Positions 1 to 8,907 of a stretch of DNA of 64,000 bases are shown here, piece by piece. The notes under the pieces were generated by a model. The model searched no databases, had not been told where the DNA came from, and saw only the letters and a program-made list of their open reading frames with translations. Position numbers and translations under genes: made by a program. Each line of letters starts with the position of its first letter. The stretch's first letter is position 1. The DNA comes from DAOLCO01 sp964612555 (GTDB lineage: Bacteria; Bdellovibrionota_C; UBA2361; SZUA-149; DAOLCO01): contig CAZTBW010000012.1 of NCBI GenBank assembly GCA_964612555.1, positions 15,458 through 79,457 of the forward strand. Direction: 5' to 3'.

Positions 1-2
1 CG

Positions 3-260
3 ATGTATATTTCCGGAAAATCTATTCATTACCTTTCATATTTTCTGAAAGAAGAAGAGGTGTCTTCAGTTGTGCTCGTGATGATTAAAGCAATTTCCTG
101 GATACTTCCCGACCTGAGTATGTTAACTCCCTATGATCAACTTTTATATGGAGAGGGGCTCAGTCTTTCAGAAATGACTGCTCTTTTTGTTTATTCGTTC
201 TCCTATGCAGTGGCAGTATTCCTGATAAGCAGCCTGATATTTAAATACCGTGAGATTTAA
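3..260 (+). CDS. C-terminal fragment of a membrane protein, possibly an ABC-2 type permease
   Basis: The gene runs in from outside the window. The ATG at position 3 is probably internal, since the frame is open to the edge. The visible 85 residues end in a hydrophobic segment (about residues 60-80) followed by the short basic tail KYREI, which is typical of the last helix of an integral membrane protein. The pattern of a loop containing LPDLSMLTPYDQLLYG before a final helix resembles ABC-2 permease C-termini, but too little is visible to be sure. Confidence 0.45.
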   Translation: MYISGKSIHYLSYFLKEEEVSSVVLVMIKAISWILPDLSMLTPYDQLLYGEGLSLSEMTALFVYSFSYAVAVFLISSLIFKYREI

Positions 261-277
261 TAATTATCTATTGTGCT

Positions 278-306
278 TTTTTGAAACCATGACTATTTTG
301 TATAAT
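278..306 (+). promoter_or_regulatory. possible sigma-70-type promoter for the small gene at 362
   Basis: A perfect TATAAT lies at 301-306. The only candidate -35 is a weak TTTTTG at 278-283, 17 bases upstream. It sits about 55 bases before the chosen start of the next gene. Confidence 0.3.
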
Positions 307-361
307 CTCAATATATAAGAATATTAAGAAATAAATGTACCAAGAGGTAAAGGGCTCTCAG

Positions 362-679
362 ATGGCAAAAAGTAATTCTCCAAAAAAATCAAAATCTTCT
401 GATTCCAAGTCTAATTCAGTATCCAAAGAGATGTTAGTTGAGTACATCAATGATATTGCTGAAAGAACTTTGCAGGAAGATGAGTCCAAGCTTCATTCTG
501 TAATAGCTATTAATCAGATACTTTCAGATAATGATAAACTTTCGATGCTTGATGAGGAAATGAAAGAACAGCTTAGAGATATCTGGTCAAGAATCAAGGG
601 GGCTGGCATTCAGCTGGTTGATCCCCCGGTGTTATTTGGCTTACCTGAAGATTTCTCTTTAGATGATACTAATCCGTAG
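362..679 (+). CDS. hypothetical protein with a Lys/Ser-rich N-terminus
   Basis: I do not recognise this family. The 105-residue product starts with a low-complexity Lys/Ser tract (about residues 1-24), followed by an acidic, probably helical region and the ending PEDFSLDDTNP. I chose the ATG at 362 over the in-frame ATG at 335 because AGGG at 351-354 gives a good ribosome-binding spacing. The gene converges on flgM, 15 bases away. The basic N-terminus could bind nucleic acid, but that is a guess. Confidence 0.6.
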   Translation: MAKSNSPKKSKSSDSKSNSVSKEMLVEYINDIAERTLQEDESKLHSVIAINQILSDNDKLSMLDEEMKEQLRDIWSRIKGAGIQLVDPPVLFGLPEDFSLDDTNP

Positions 680-694
680 TTGTTTTATCCCGCT

Positions 695-958
695 CTACTC
701 CAGATCCCCTTCATCGAAGTGTTTCATAAGTGACTGGGCTACCTGCTTTGCATCAATGTTGTAGTTACCACTTTCAACGGCGTCTTTAATTCTCTGGATT
801 TTTCTTGCTCGTTCAGAGATGATCTCAAGTTTAAGGGTGGTTAAACTCCTTGGTCTTGGAGCAGTTTTTCTTCGATATTCTTTTGTTCCCTTGTTGTCCT
901 CTCCATTTTGACTTTCTTTAAGCATCCTGCCCAGATTTTTTGCTTCCATATTTTCCAT
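695..958 (-). CDS. flgM: FlgM-family anti-sigma-28 factor
   Basis: FlgM holds the flagellar sigma factor FliA inactive until it is exported through the completed hook-basal body. The C-terminal half shows the characteristic helical sigma-binding region: ERARKIQRIKDAVESGNY, then an IDAKQVAQSLMKHF-like helix. The N-terminal half (about 45 residues) is polar and disordered, as expected. ATG at 958 is chosen (87 residues, close to the family's usual length). The longer frame to 1039 would run through the palindromic operator and adds an atypical N-terminus. No flagellar structural gene lies next to it. Confidence 0.75.
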   Translation of the reverse strand: MENMEAKNLGRMLKESQNGEDNKGTKEYRRKTAPRPRSLTTLKLEIISERARKIQRIKDAVESGNYNIDAKQVAQSLMKHFDEGDLE

Positions 959-1004
959 CTTCTTTTTACACTTACCTGTTACTACCGTTACTAAAAGCTG
1001 CGAT

Positions 1005-1025
1005 TGTACTGTACAAATTTGTACA
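1005..1025. promoter_or_regulatory. overlapping palindromes built on TGTAC, upstream of flgM
   Basis: TGTACAAATTTGTACA at 1010-1025 is a perfect 16-bp palindrome. It overlaps a second palindrome, TTGTAC-T-GTACAA at 1005-1017. The block lies about 50-65 bases upstream of the flgM start. This geometry is typical of a dimeric repressor or activator site. The regulator is unknown. Confidence 0.5.
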
Positions 1026-1090
1026 AACGCTGCTGACAAAATTAGAAACGGCAGAACCGGTGAATAACTTTAGGAATTTTTTTCAAAAAG

Positions 1091-1106
1091 TGTACTTTTT
1101 TGTACA
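1091..1106. promoter_or_regulatory. second TGTAC-N6-GTACA box upstream of flgM
   Basis: TGTACTTTTTTGTACA repeats the arms and the 6-base spacer of the 1010-1025 box. The centres of the two boxes are 81 bases apart, about eight helical turns. This suggests cooperative binding or looping in the 256-base gap between flgM and the next gene. Confidence 0.45.
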
Positions 1107-1214
1107 AAAATAAAGTAAGTGATTATAGATGCTTATAAATGTCCCATGGTAAGACATTGATTTCACTTTATTTTTTTGCGTTCAAAAATGTAATGTTGAA
1201 GATGGAGTTGTCGT

Positions 1215-1958
1215 TTATACAGTTATAGACTCGCCTGGTTTGAGGATTCTTGCTTCAATATCCATTCGTTCACATTGTGATTTGAATTCTTCAGGGGTTC
1301 CGCTCAGAAGAGGAAATGTCCCCCAATGTATTGGAATTGCTGTTTTTACTCCAAGTGTTCGAGCAGAGCGAGCGGCTTCTTCAGGACCCATAGTGAAACA
1401 ATCACCAATCGGGAGAAGTGCAATCTCAGGGCTGTATTTTGTTTTAATCAGTTCCATCTCCGTAAAGAAGCAGGTATCACCCGCATGATAGATGCTCTTA
1501 CCATTTTCAAGCGTAACAATGACTCCGCAGGCTTCCCCGGCGTAATAAGTGTTTCCATCAGGAGCATCAAAGGAGCTTGAGTGAAATGCATGAGTAAGAG
1601 TTACTTTTATTTTGGTACCAGGGAGCGTCACACTTCCTCCCTTGTTCATTGGAATCACTTCAATGTCTGAATTGGAAAATTTGTGTATAAGCATTGCAAG
1701 CTCATAGGTGGCACATACCTTAGCTTTGTTGACTAGTGCCGTCTCTATTGCATCAGCAGTATGATCGCTGTGCCCATGAGTAAGAACTATAAAATCAACA
1801 TCCGAAAGAGGGAGGGTGCTGAAGGAGGAGGGGTATGCAGGATTTTGTGAAAGGAAGGGGTCAATAAGGATGTTCTGACCGCTGCCGTTTTCGATTAAAA
1901 CACAGGAATGTCCAAGAAAGTGTAATTTTGATTCAGTAGCGAATGTGGTGTGTGCCAT
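1215..1958 (-). CDS. MBL-fold metal-dependent hydrolase (UPF0173 family)
   Basis: The product is a 247-residue metallo-beta-lactamase-fold hydrolase of the UPF0173 (YtkL-like) type. The zinc-binding motif THGHSDH is at residues 60-66. Further expected features are FLGHSCVLIE near the N-terminus, HAFHSS, YHAGDT (third ligand region) and a final IPIHWGTF. The length matches the family. The physiological substrate of these proteins is not known. It is transcribed in the same direction as flgM, but 256 bases separate them. Confidence 0.85.
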   Translation of the reverse strand: MAHTTFATESKLHFLGHSCVLIENGSGQNILIDPFLSQNPAYPSSFSTLPLSDVDFIVLTHGHSDHTADAIETALVNKAKVCATYELAMLIHKFSNSDIEVIPMNKGGSVTLPGTKIKVTLTHAFHSSSFDAPDGNTYYAGEACGVIVTLENGKSIYHAGDTCFFTEMELIKTKYSPEIALLPIGDCFTMGPEEAARSARTLGVKTAIPIHWGTFPLLSGTPEEFKSQCERMDIEARILKPGESITV

Positions 1959-2101
1959 TTGTATACGTATGCTCCTTCTGTATTTGTAAGTGTACGTAAT
2001 ATTTAATAAATAAACTTACCCCTCGATATGTGATTTTATGATATACTATTTTGTAGTTATATAAATTAATTTTTTTCAAAAAAGATATCAGGGTTATTTG
2101 A

Positions 2102-2440
2102 ATGAAATTTCTAAAGGGAACTTTACTTCTGTTACTTGTTCTTGCCTTCTCTCATGTTTCAGCAGCTTCTCAAGAAGAAGAAAAGCTGCGGGAACCATAT
2201 CCAGGGGAGGAAGTTACAACTCAGGACGGAAAAAAAGTAAGAAGGTGGTCTACAAGAGGACCAGTCGAAGTAGCCCCGGCTCCTCAGCCCTTTGACGACC
2301 CGGAGCAGAGAAGAACCCCTCAGGGATTACTGCTTAATGTTGATACTCACCAGATCAGACAACAACAGGGAACACGACCACATCATCATGCGCCCGGGAA
2401 CCATAAACATCACCCTTCAGATGGTGCAGGCAAGAAATAA
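2102..2440 (+). CDS. small exported protein of unknown function
   Basis: The 112-residue product begins with a clear signal peptide (MKFLKGTLLLLLVLAFSHVSA, cleavage near residue 21). The mature part is short, charged, rich in Pro, Gln and His near the end (a HHHAPGNHKHH-like stretch), and has no recognisable domain. The His-rich tail could bind metal. The gene is convergent with the zinc-ribbon gene, and their stops are adjacent. Confidence 0.6.
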   Translation: MKFLKGTLLLLLVLAFSHVSAASQEEEKLREPYPGEEVTTQDGKKVRRWSTRGPVEVAPAPQPFDDPEQRRTPQGLLLNVDTHQIRQQQGTRPHHHAPGNHKHHPSDGAGKK

Positions 2441-2737
2441 CTACTTAAATAATGCATCAAATTTGGATTTAATGTCATTCTCAGGTGTGGAAGCTTTATC
2501 CGCTCCACCACCGGTCAGATAGAAATAATCACAAAAATTTCCTCTTTCTTTATCAAGAACTCTCTCTGATTGAGGTTCATTACATTCATTATATGCTTTG
2601 GTGTTGTAATGTTTGCAATTTCTACAAACTCGAACATCAGTATGACAGTGCTCACACTCCTCAGATCGGGAAATAATACTTCCGACCTTCAGGGAGAGGC
2701 TTTTGCCACATTTATAACAAGATGTTGTAGTTTCCAT
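2441..2737 (-). CDS. small cysteine-rich (zinc-ribbon-like) protein
   Basis: This 98-residue cytoplasmic protein has several paired cysteines: CYKCG near the N-terminus, CEHC, CRNCKHYN, a single Cys in YNECNEP, and NFCDYF. Such pairs would make two zinc-binding knuckles. The second half (CRNCKHYNTKAYNEC...RGNFCDYF) resembles short bacterial proteins of unknown function in which the CDYF motif closes the zinc site. The function is unknown. The ATG at 2737 opens directly into the first knuckle. Confidence 0.65.
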   Translation of the reverse strand: METTTSCYKCGKSLSLKVGSIISRSEECEHCHTDVRVCRNCKHYNTKAYNECNEPQSERVLDKERGNFCDYFYLTGGGADKASTPENDIKSKFDALFK

Positions 2738-2805
2738 CGAGATACATTAATTTATTCGTATTTACCATTATAAATTAAATTATCACGTGTGTAACCAGAG
2801 GTCTT

Positions 2806-4041
2806 TTGAAAAAACAAGAATTCTTTATTGAAGAACTGCCAAATGGCTTAACCTTATTGGGAGAACCAATTGAAGGAGTAAACTCAGTTGCTTTTTCATG
2901 TTTTGTACCACTCGGTGCGGTGCACGATCCAGGGTCAGAGCTTGGAATGGCTAATATCCTGTCTGAGATGCTTCAAAAAGGGTCTGGAGAGTTTACTGCA
3001 AAAGAATTTTCAGACGAGTGCGAAAAGATTGGGCTTCAGAAAGGCTATGCAAGTGGAATGGAAGCCAGTAACTTTTCCGGAACCTTACTTTCTGAAAATC
3101 TTTCTCAGGGACTTAGGTTGTTTAAAAAAATGCTTCTTGAGCCAAGGTTTCCTGAAGATGAGCTACCTTCAGTCAAAAGTCTGGTTCTGCAGGATCTTGC
3201 TGCGATTGAGGATGAGCCCGCAAGTAAGGTTATGGAACTTCTTTCTGCTGAATTTTATCCAGCTCCATTTTCAAGAACTACTCTTGGTACGGCATCGGGT
3301 GTGCAGGCAGTGAGTCAGAAAAGCCTTCAGCAACATTATGAGACTTACTTTGGAGCTAAGGGGTCTATCTTGAGTGTCGCTGGAAAGTTTTCCTGGAATG
3401 AGTTTAAAAAATTAGCAAGCGAACTTTTTTCAAACTGGGAAGGAGGAGTCCAGCGTTTGACTGTTCCACCGCTTTCCACGGAATCTAAAAGTTCTTTTTT
3501 CAAAAAAGAAACTGCGCAACTTCAAATAGCCCTTGCGTATCCAAGTGTTGGAATTGACGACCCTGACTATTATGCTGCACGAGTTGCAGTTAATGTTCTT
3601 TCCGGTGGTATGTCCGGACGTCTTTTTATTGAGGTGAGAGAGAAGAGAGGGCTTGTGTATCGGGTGTCTGCAAGTCATAGCGCTGCTCGAAATCGTAGTG
3701 CAATTATTGCTTCTGCCGGAACTACCCCTGAAAATGGCGAAGAAACCCTTTTAGTTATGTTAGATCAGCTTAAAAGCATAGAAGATGGAGTTTCTAAAGA
3801 GGAACTTGATCGAGCTAAAGTTGATCTTAAGACAAGAGTCATTATGCAAAGTGAATCGAGTAATGCCCGAGCTTCGGCAGTAGCAAGCGACTGGTGGAAC
3901 CTTGGGAGGATTCGTACACTTCAGGAGATTAAAGAAGGAATCGATGCCATTGATGAAAAAAGATTAGTTGCCTATGCAAAGAAGTATCCGGTAGCACCTG
4001 TGACTCTCCAGACTCTTGGGGTAAAAGAGTTATCACTATAA
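2806..4041 (+). CDS. M16-family peptidase subunit lacking the zinc motif
   Basis: This is an M16 (insulinase/processing-peptidase-like) protein of 411 residues with the two-lobe architecture. The HxxEH zinc motif is absent: the equivalent region reads GMANILSEML. It therefore looks like the non-catalytic partner, as in alpha/beta processing-peptidase heterodimers. The C-terminal lobe keeps EVREKRGLVYRVSASHS, the typical R/Y substrate-holding region. It starts with TTG at 2806, preceded by AGAGG at 2797-2801. The active partner follows 56 bases downstream. There is no signal peptide, so the pair is probably cytoplasmic. Confidence 0.85.
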   Translation: MKKQEFFIEELPNGLTLLGEPIEGVNSVAFSCFVPLGAVHDPGSELGMANILSEMLQKGSGEFTAKEFSDECEKIGLQKGYASGMEASNFSGTLLSENLSQGLRLFKKMLLEPRFPEDELPSVKSLVLQDLAAIEDEPASKVMELLSAEFYPAPFSRTTLGTASGVQAVSQKSLQQHYETYFGAKGSILSVAGKFSWNEFKKLASELFSNWEGGVQRLTVPPLSTESKSSFFKKETAQLQIALAYPSVGIDDPDYYAARVAVNVLSGGMSGRLFIEVREKRGLVYRVSASHSAARNRSAIIASAGTTPENGEETLLVMLDQLKSIEDGVSKEELDRAKVDLKTRVIMQSESSNARASAVASDWWNLGRIRTLQEIKEGIDAIDEKRLVAYAKKYPVAPVTLQTLGVKELSL

Positions 4042-4097
4042 GGTGAATGGTGAATCTGGAATATAATCAGGAAGTTTTTAGAAGGAGTTTTTAGACT

Positions 4098-5324
4098 ATG
4101 TCAGTTACCTTTAAACATGCGGTTCTCGATAATGGACTGAATATTGTTGGTGAGTATCGTCCCAGTGCAGTAAGTGTAGCTACCGGTTTTTTTGTTAAAA
4201 CCGGTGCCCGAGATGAAAGCAGTACTATCGCTGGAGTATCTCACTTCCTGGAACACATGCTTTTTAAAGGGACAGAACACAGATCTGCTCTTGAGCTTAC
4301 TTATGAAATGGGTGCAATTGGCGCTCAGGCAAATGCCTTTACCTCAGAGGAGAGCACGGTGTATTACATGGCAGTGCTTCCTGAATATTTCTCAAAATCA
4401 CTGGAACTTCTTAGTGACATGATGAGATCGGTGATTGATCCTGAGGAATTTGCTGTTGAGAAGAAAGTGATACTGGAAGAAATAGCGTTATATCAAGATC
4501 GCCCCACCTACATGCTTCTTGAGTCGGCGCTCAGCACTTACTTTAGTCCACACCCTGCTGGTAATTCAGTATTAGGAAGTATAGAGACTATCAGTGATCT
4601 TTCAAGGGATCAGATGTATGAATATTTCACTTCCAGATACCAACCATCTAATATGGTTCTTTCGGTAAGTGGTAATTTTGATTTTGATGAATTATGTGAC
4701 CTGGCATCGAAATACTGTTCTCATTGGAAAGACAGTAAAGTGTTAAGAGATCGTCCTGAGTATAAATCACCAACGACACTACCCGTTACTAAAACCCTGA
4801 AAAAAGCAGATATTAATCGAGCGCATGTAATGCTTCTTACTCCCGGACCTGAAGTTGGAAGTAAGTTTCAGTATGATGCAGATGTGCTTACTACGGTGAT
4901 AGGAGATAGTTCTGGTTCAAAGGCGTTTTGGGCGCTGGTTGATTCTGGCTTGGCTGATAGTGCTTCAATTGAATCTGAACAGATGGATGGGGTAGGGGTG
5001 ATGTATGGTTATGCCAGTACACTACCATCCAGTTTGGACAGTGTTAAGGAAATTCTTGGTAATGTGATGAAGTCGGCTCAGGATTTCTCAGAAGATGATC
5101 TGGAAAGAGCAAAGACCAAGACCGCAACACGTCTTGTGCTCCAGGGAGAAAGCACTATGCGTAGAATGATGTCATGTGGTTTTGACTGGATGTATCAGGG
5201 GAGATATGTCCCAATCGAAGAAGAGCTTAAGCGGACAAAGGAAGTAACGAAAGAATCTATCACTCTGATGTTGAAAGAGTTTAATTTATATCCCACACAT
5301 GAAGTGGTATTACTTCCAGAGTAG
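4098..5324 (+). CDS. M16-family zinc peptidase, catalytic subunit
   Basis: This 408-residue M16 peptidase has the inverted zinc motif HFLEH at residues 49-53 and the downstream glutamate region KKVILEEIALYQD expected about 75 residues later. The C-terminal lobe is typical. A ribosome-binding site (GAAGGAG at 4081-4087) supports the ATG at 4098. No signal peptide is seen. With the preceding inactive homologue it most likely forms a heterodimer that degrades or trims peptides in the cytoplasm. Confidence 0.9.
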   Translation: MSVTFKHAVLDNGLNIVGEYRPSAVSVATGFFVKTGARDESSTIAGVSHFLEHMLFKGTEHRSALELTYEMGAIGAQANAFTSEESTVYYMAVLPEYFSKSLELLSDMMRSVIDPEEFAVEKKVILEEIALYQDRPTYMLLESALSTYFSPHPAGNSVLGSIETISDLSRDQMYEYFTSRYQPSNMVLSVSGNFDFDELCDLASKYCSHWKDSKVLRDRPEYKSPTTLPVTKTLKKADINRAHVMLLTPGPEVGSKFQYDADVLTTVIGDSSGSKAFWALVDSGLADSASIESEQMDGVGVMYGYASTLPSSLDSVKEILGNVMKSAQDFSEDDLERAKTKTATRLVLQGESTMRRMMSCGFDWMYQGRYVPIEEELKRTKEVTKESITLMLKEFNLYPTHEVVLLPE

Positions 5325-5353
5325 ATTTTGTACGTAGAATAAAGGAAGGCGAT

Positions 5354-6313
5354 ATGGAATTATATGGTATTCATCACCTGACTGCAGTTACCCGTAATAC
5401 AAAAGCTAATCTTGATTTTTATTCAAAAGTCCTGGGACTCAGGTTGGTAAAAAAGACGGTGAATCAGGATGATGTCTCAGCCTATCATTTATTTTATGCA
5501 GACAAAGTGGGTACTCCTGGTACTGATATTACTTTTTTTGATTGGAACGCTGTTCCTGAAAAGCGTGGCACAGACAGTATTGTCCGTACTGGGTACAGGG
5601 TGCAAAATCTTAAAGCGTTGGAATACTGGGAAGAACGTTTTTCAGAATTTAATGTTTCTTCTTCAAAGATTTCTGAAAGAGATGGAAGCCAGATTATTGA
5701 ATACGAAGATCCGGAAGGTCAGCGTTTAATGCTTGTGGTGGATCCGGCAGGACCTAAGGGAGAAGCAAGAGACTTTTCGGATATACCATCTGAGTATCAA
5801 TTGCAGGGGCTTGGTCCTATTATGATCAGTGTGAGCGATATTGAGGCGACTTCCGAAGTTCTTAAAAAAGTACTTAACTTTAAAGAAAGTAGAACATATC
5901 AGATTCAAAGTTCCTTTAATGAAGGTACGGAAGTTCCTGTACGTGTTTTTTTGATGGAAGGTAAAGGTTCTCATGCTGAGCTTCATGTGCTTCATGAACC
6001 TGATGCTCCTAAAGCTCGTCTTGGAGCAGGTGGAGTACATCATGTTGCATTCAGGATACCAACATTTGAACAGTATGACGCATGGGCAAAACGCCTGAAG
6101 GATCTTCGGATTCCTTCCAGTGGTCCGGTAGATCGTTACTATTTTAAAAGTCTGTATTTTAGAGAGCCGAATGGAATACTTTTTGAACTTGCCACTGATG
6201 GACCAGGCTTTGCAAGTGATGAGTCAATTGAGACACTTGGTGAAACACTTGCTCTTCCCCCATTTCTTGAACACAGGAGGGAAGAAATTGAAGCTGGTTT
6301 AAAGCCTCTATAA
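5354..6313 (+). CDS. VOC-family ring-cleaving dioxygenase-like protein
   Basis: The 319-residue product has two vicinal-oxygen-chelate halves. The first begins GIHHLTAVTRNTKANLDFY. The second begins GGVHHVAFRIPTFEQYDAW and ends with YFREPNGILFELATDGPGF. The HH and E positions match the metal ligands of the MhqO/MhqA-like extradiol dioxygenase and glyoxalase group. It probably acts on hydroquinone-like or other aromatic compounds, but the substrate cannot be read from sequence. It follows the M16 pair by 30 bases and is followed by a transporter one base downstream, so they may be one operon. Confidence 0.8.
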   Translation: MELYGIHHLTAVTRNTKANLDFYSKVLGLRLVKKTVNQDDVSAYHLFYADKVGTPGTDITFFDWNAVPEKRGTDSIVRTGYRVQNLKALEYWEERFSEFNVSSSKISERDGSQIIEYEDPEGQRLMLVVDPAGPKGEARDFSDIPSEYQLQGLGPIMISVSDIEATSEVLKKVLNFKESRTYQIQSSFNEGTEVPVRVFLMEGKGSHAELHVLHEPDAPKARLGAGGVHHVAFRIPTFEQYDAWAKRLKDLRIPSSGPVDRYYFKSLYFREPNGILFELATDGPGFASDESIETLGETLALPPFLEHRREEIEAGLKPL

Positions 6314-6314
6314 A

Positions 6315-7223
6315 ATGTCAGGGCAGTATTTTCTTCATAAAAAATATGTTTTTGCTGGAGTTTTTAGTGCTATCTTTTCAAGTGTTGCATGGATTTTTGA
6401 AGAAGAAGCGGTACGTAGCCTCAGTCCATTAATTGTAAGCAGTTTTGCATCCTTATGTGCTGCGTGTTTGTTACTTCCTTTTGTGTATCATCGTCTTAAT
6501 CGGGAGCTTTTTTTAAAACTGCTTCGTATAAAAAATACCTTTATTGTAGTTGTACTGGTGCGAAATGTAATTGGTTTTCTGCTGTTTCTAAATGCCTTGT
6601 TGTACACCAGTAGCGTAAAAACCATGTTTCTTACCAAGATGGAATCATATCTGCTTTTATTAATTCACTGGCTGGTGTTTAAAGAAAAGGTATCTGGAAA
6701 GGAAATATTACTGTTATTGGTTCATATTATGGGAGCGGTGCTGCTTTCAAGTGGGAGTGACTTATCACTTTCGCTTGAGCATTTGGGCGATTTTCTTATT
6801 ATCCTTGGTCTCCTTGCAAGTGCATCAGTGTATTACCCGGGAAAGAAGATAGCAGAAACTCTTGGTTCCATGGAGTCAAGCATGCTTACAAACCTCTGTT
6901 CCGGTTTACTGCTTCTGCCTTTTGCCTTGTATTATGATTTTGGAGTATTGAGTGAAAATGAGTCAGTATATCATGGTTTGTATTATTTATTTCTTACAAC
7001 CATCCTTTATTATTTCGCCAGTACTGTTTTATGGTTTTACTCACTGAAAGGGGTTGTTCACTGGCTTAATTCTGCCCTTCGCTGTCTGGGTCCAATTTTT
7101 GCATTTCCCCTTGCGTACCTGCTCTTTGAAAAAACACTATCAAGCGCCCAAATTCTTGGAGCAACCATAGTGATTCTTACTTCTTTACTTTTGTTGTTGA
7201 ACTCAAGAAAGCTTAAAAGTTAA
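6315..7223 (+). CDS. EamA/DMT-superfamily transporter
   Basis: This 302-residue integral membrane protein has about ten hydrophobic helices in two similar halves, as in EamA drug/metabolite transporters. Examples are the opening helix ending SVAWIFEEEAVRSLSP and a central FLILGLLASASVYYPGKKIAE linker. It starts one base after the dioxygenase stop, implying translational coupling. It ends just before a strong bidirectional terminator. The transported compound is unknown. Export of an aromatic or its product is possible from context only. Confidence 0.8.
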   Translation: MSGQYFLHKKYVFAGVFSAIFSSVAWIFEEEAVRSLSPLIVSSFASLCAACLLLPFVYHRLNRELFLKLLRIKNTFIVVVLVRNVIGFLLFLNALLYTSSVKTMFLTKMESYLLLLIHWLVFKEKVSGKEILLLLVHIMGAVLLSSGSDLSLSLEHLGDFLIILGLLASASVYYPGKKIAETLGSMESSMLTNLCSGLLLLPFALYYDFGVLSENESVYHGLYYLFLTTILYYFASTVLWFYSLKGVVHWLNSALRCLGPIFAFPLAYLLFEKTLSSAQILGATIVILTSLLLLLNSRKLKS

Positions 7224-7231
7224 TATAATAA

Positions 7232-7266
7232 AAAAAGCAGATTACGTATGAGGTAATCTGCTTTTT
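7232..7266. terminator. bidirectional intrinsic terminator
   Basis: Arms AAAAAGCAGATTAC (7232-7245) and GTAATCTGCTTTTT (7253-7266) are perfectly complementary around a 7-base loop. It ends the plus-strand M16-transporter run and the minus-strand amine-oxidase gene. Confidence 0.9.
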
Positions 7267-7268
7267 GA

Positions 7269-8732
7269 TCAGTGAACCATAATGCTTTGTAGCTCAGCGG
7301 GAATTTCAGCTCCATATGTGCGACATATTTTTAAAATAGTAGTCAATGCACTACGGATTGCGCCTTCCATGTATCCCCACATTTCCCATGAATTCCATTC
7401 TCCACAAAGGTAGAGATTCTGGGGAAGCATCTCTTCAAGTTCGGGTCTAAAGTCGGTTAGTTCGTATGGAGCAGGGCATCCATATCCACAGCCTGTAAGC
7501 TTTCTTCTTCCCCAGTCTTTGAAGTAGAAATTTCCTTTACTGCTCAGTGATAATAACTCTGGATAATATTTCCCGATTTCACCAATGATGAGGCGTGTAG
7601 CTTCCTGCTGATTCATTCTCGTCAACCGCTCAGCAGCACTTCCACCACACATAATGGTAATGATTTTATGTGTGTTGTTTTCACCAATACCACTTTCCCA
7701 GATTGCTTGAACCAGGGTATCTCTTTCAAGAAATGCGCTTGGCAGGATACCTGTAGAGACTTTTATTTCGCGCGGAACCCGGATAAGAACTTTTATCGAG
7801 TCACCCATCTGGGGAATAAGGTCAGAAGGAAGCATCATATCAATCAACTTTCCACTATCCCACAAGCGTGGAGGAACTGTTAGAATTACTACGTCACTGT
7901 TTGTTTCGAGTTTTTCATTATTTTCATCTTTCTTTTCAAGAAGGAGAGTAAATTTCTTATCCCGGATTATTTTTTTTACAGCAGACTGATTCATTATCAA
8001 ACCATACAACTTATTTTCCAGAGCATGTGTCAGTTGAGAAAGTCCACCATCAATTCTGAATTTCTCCAGATTTTCAAAAAAACCATCCTGATGACTTCTT
8101 ACCAGAATCAGGTATGGAAGTAGTCCAATTTTTCTTGGATTAATTCCATTTTCAAATTCAAAATGAGTCTCAAAGAATTTTTTTACACTTTCCGGGAAAG
8201 AATGTTTATCAACTAACTCCCATAAAGTGTCTCTATCAATTCTTTCAAGTTCTTCAGTGAATATTGTAGTGTCCAGTGAAAGTCTACTGGCTTCCATTAT
8301 TAAAATTTCTCTCAGAGAAATTGAATGGTCATGGAATTCACGACGACAGATTCTTTCATCAGGAAGAATAGGGGTGAATGGTGATAATTCCATTCCTGTA
8401 GTCTCAATGAGGGAGAGTCCAAACTTTCGTGTATACCATCTGAAGATACTGTGTGCAGGGCTGATAAATTCAGGACCTGCTTCTGCCCACAAACCTGGTA
8501 CCAGATCTGTTTTTGTGTGTATTCTTCCTCCATTGCGATGAGTTCTACCTTCAATGATTTGTACATCGAAGCCAAGAGCTTCTGCCTCAAATCCAGCAAT
8601 TAAGCCAGCCAGACCACCTCCAACAATTGTAACTGTTATGTCAGATGGAGCCCTGTTAAATTTGACTCCAAGACATTTTAAAAACGATAATTCATGATTA
8701 TCGTGGGGTACTTCTACTCTTTGCCACAGCAT
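7269..8732 (-). CDS. FAD-dependent amine oxidase-like flavoprotein
   Basis: The 487-residue product has the dinucleotide-binding motif VTIVGGGLAGLIAGFEAE followed by an acidic strand end (IIEGRTHRNGGRIHT), the signature of the flavin amine oxidase superfamily. A C-terminal FAD-binding block is visible as NLYLCGEWNSWEMWGYMEGAIRSA. The N-terminus carries about 30 extra residues before the Rossmann fold and no export signal. Substrate could be an amine, a carotenoid-like compound or protoporphyrinogen, and this cannot be settled here. It is separated from its upstream neighbour by 175 bases. Confidence 0.8.
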   Translation of the reverse strand: MLWQRVEVPHDNHELSFLKCLGVKFNRAPSDITVTIVGGGLAGLIAGFEAEALGFDVQIIEGRTHRNGGRIHTKTDLVPGLWAEAGPEFISPAHSIFRWYTRKFGLSLIETTGMELSPFTPILPDERICRREFHDHSISLREILIMEASRLSLDTTIFTEELERIDRDTLWELVDKHSFPESVKKFFETHFEFENGINPRKIGLLPYLILVRSHQDGFFENLEKFRIDGGLSQLTHALENKLYGLIMNQSAVKKIIRDKKFTLLLEKKDENNEKLETNSDVVILTVPPRLWDSGKLIDMMLPSDLIPQMGDSIKVLIRVPREIKVSTGILPSAFLERDTLVQAIWESGIGENNTHKIITIMCGGSAAERLTRMNQQEATRLIIGEIGKYYPELLSLSSKGNFYFKDWGRRKLTGCGYGCPAPYELTDFRPELEEMLPQNLYLCGEWNSWEMWGYMEGAIRSALTTILKICRTYGAEIPAELQSIMVH

Positions 8733-8907
8733 AAAACCTCCCAGGAACCTAAGATTAAAAAAACCACTTAAAATATAAATGAATTAGTAGAAAAATCTAC
8801 AAATGAACTTGATAAATACAGAGAGAGGATCAGTCAAAAAGAAGAAAAGAAAGCACCACCCTCTTATAAATCCCTGATAGTACTAAGTTTTATACCATTT
8901 ACTGATG

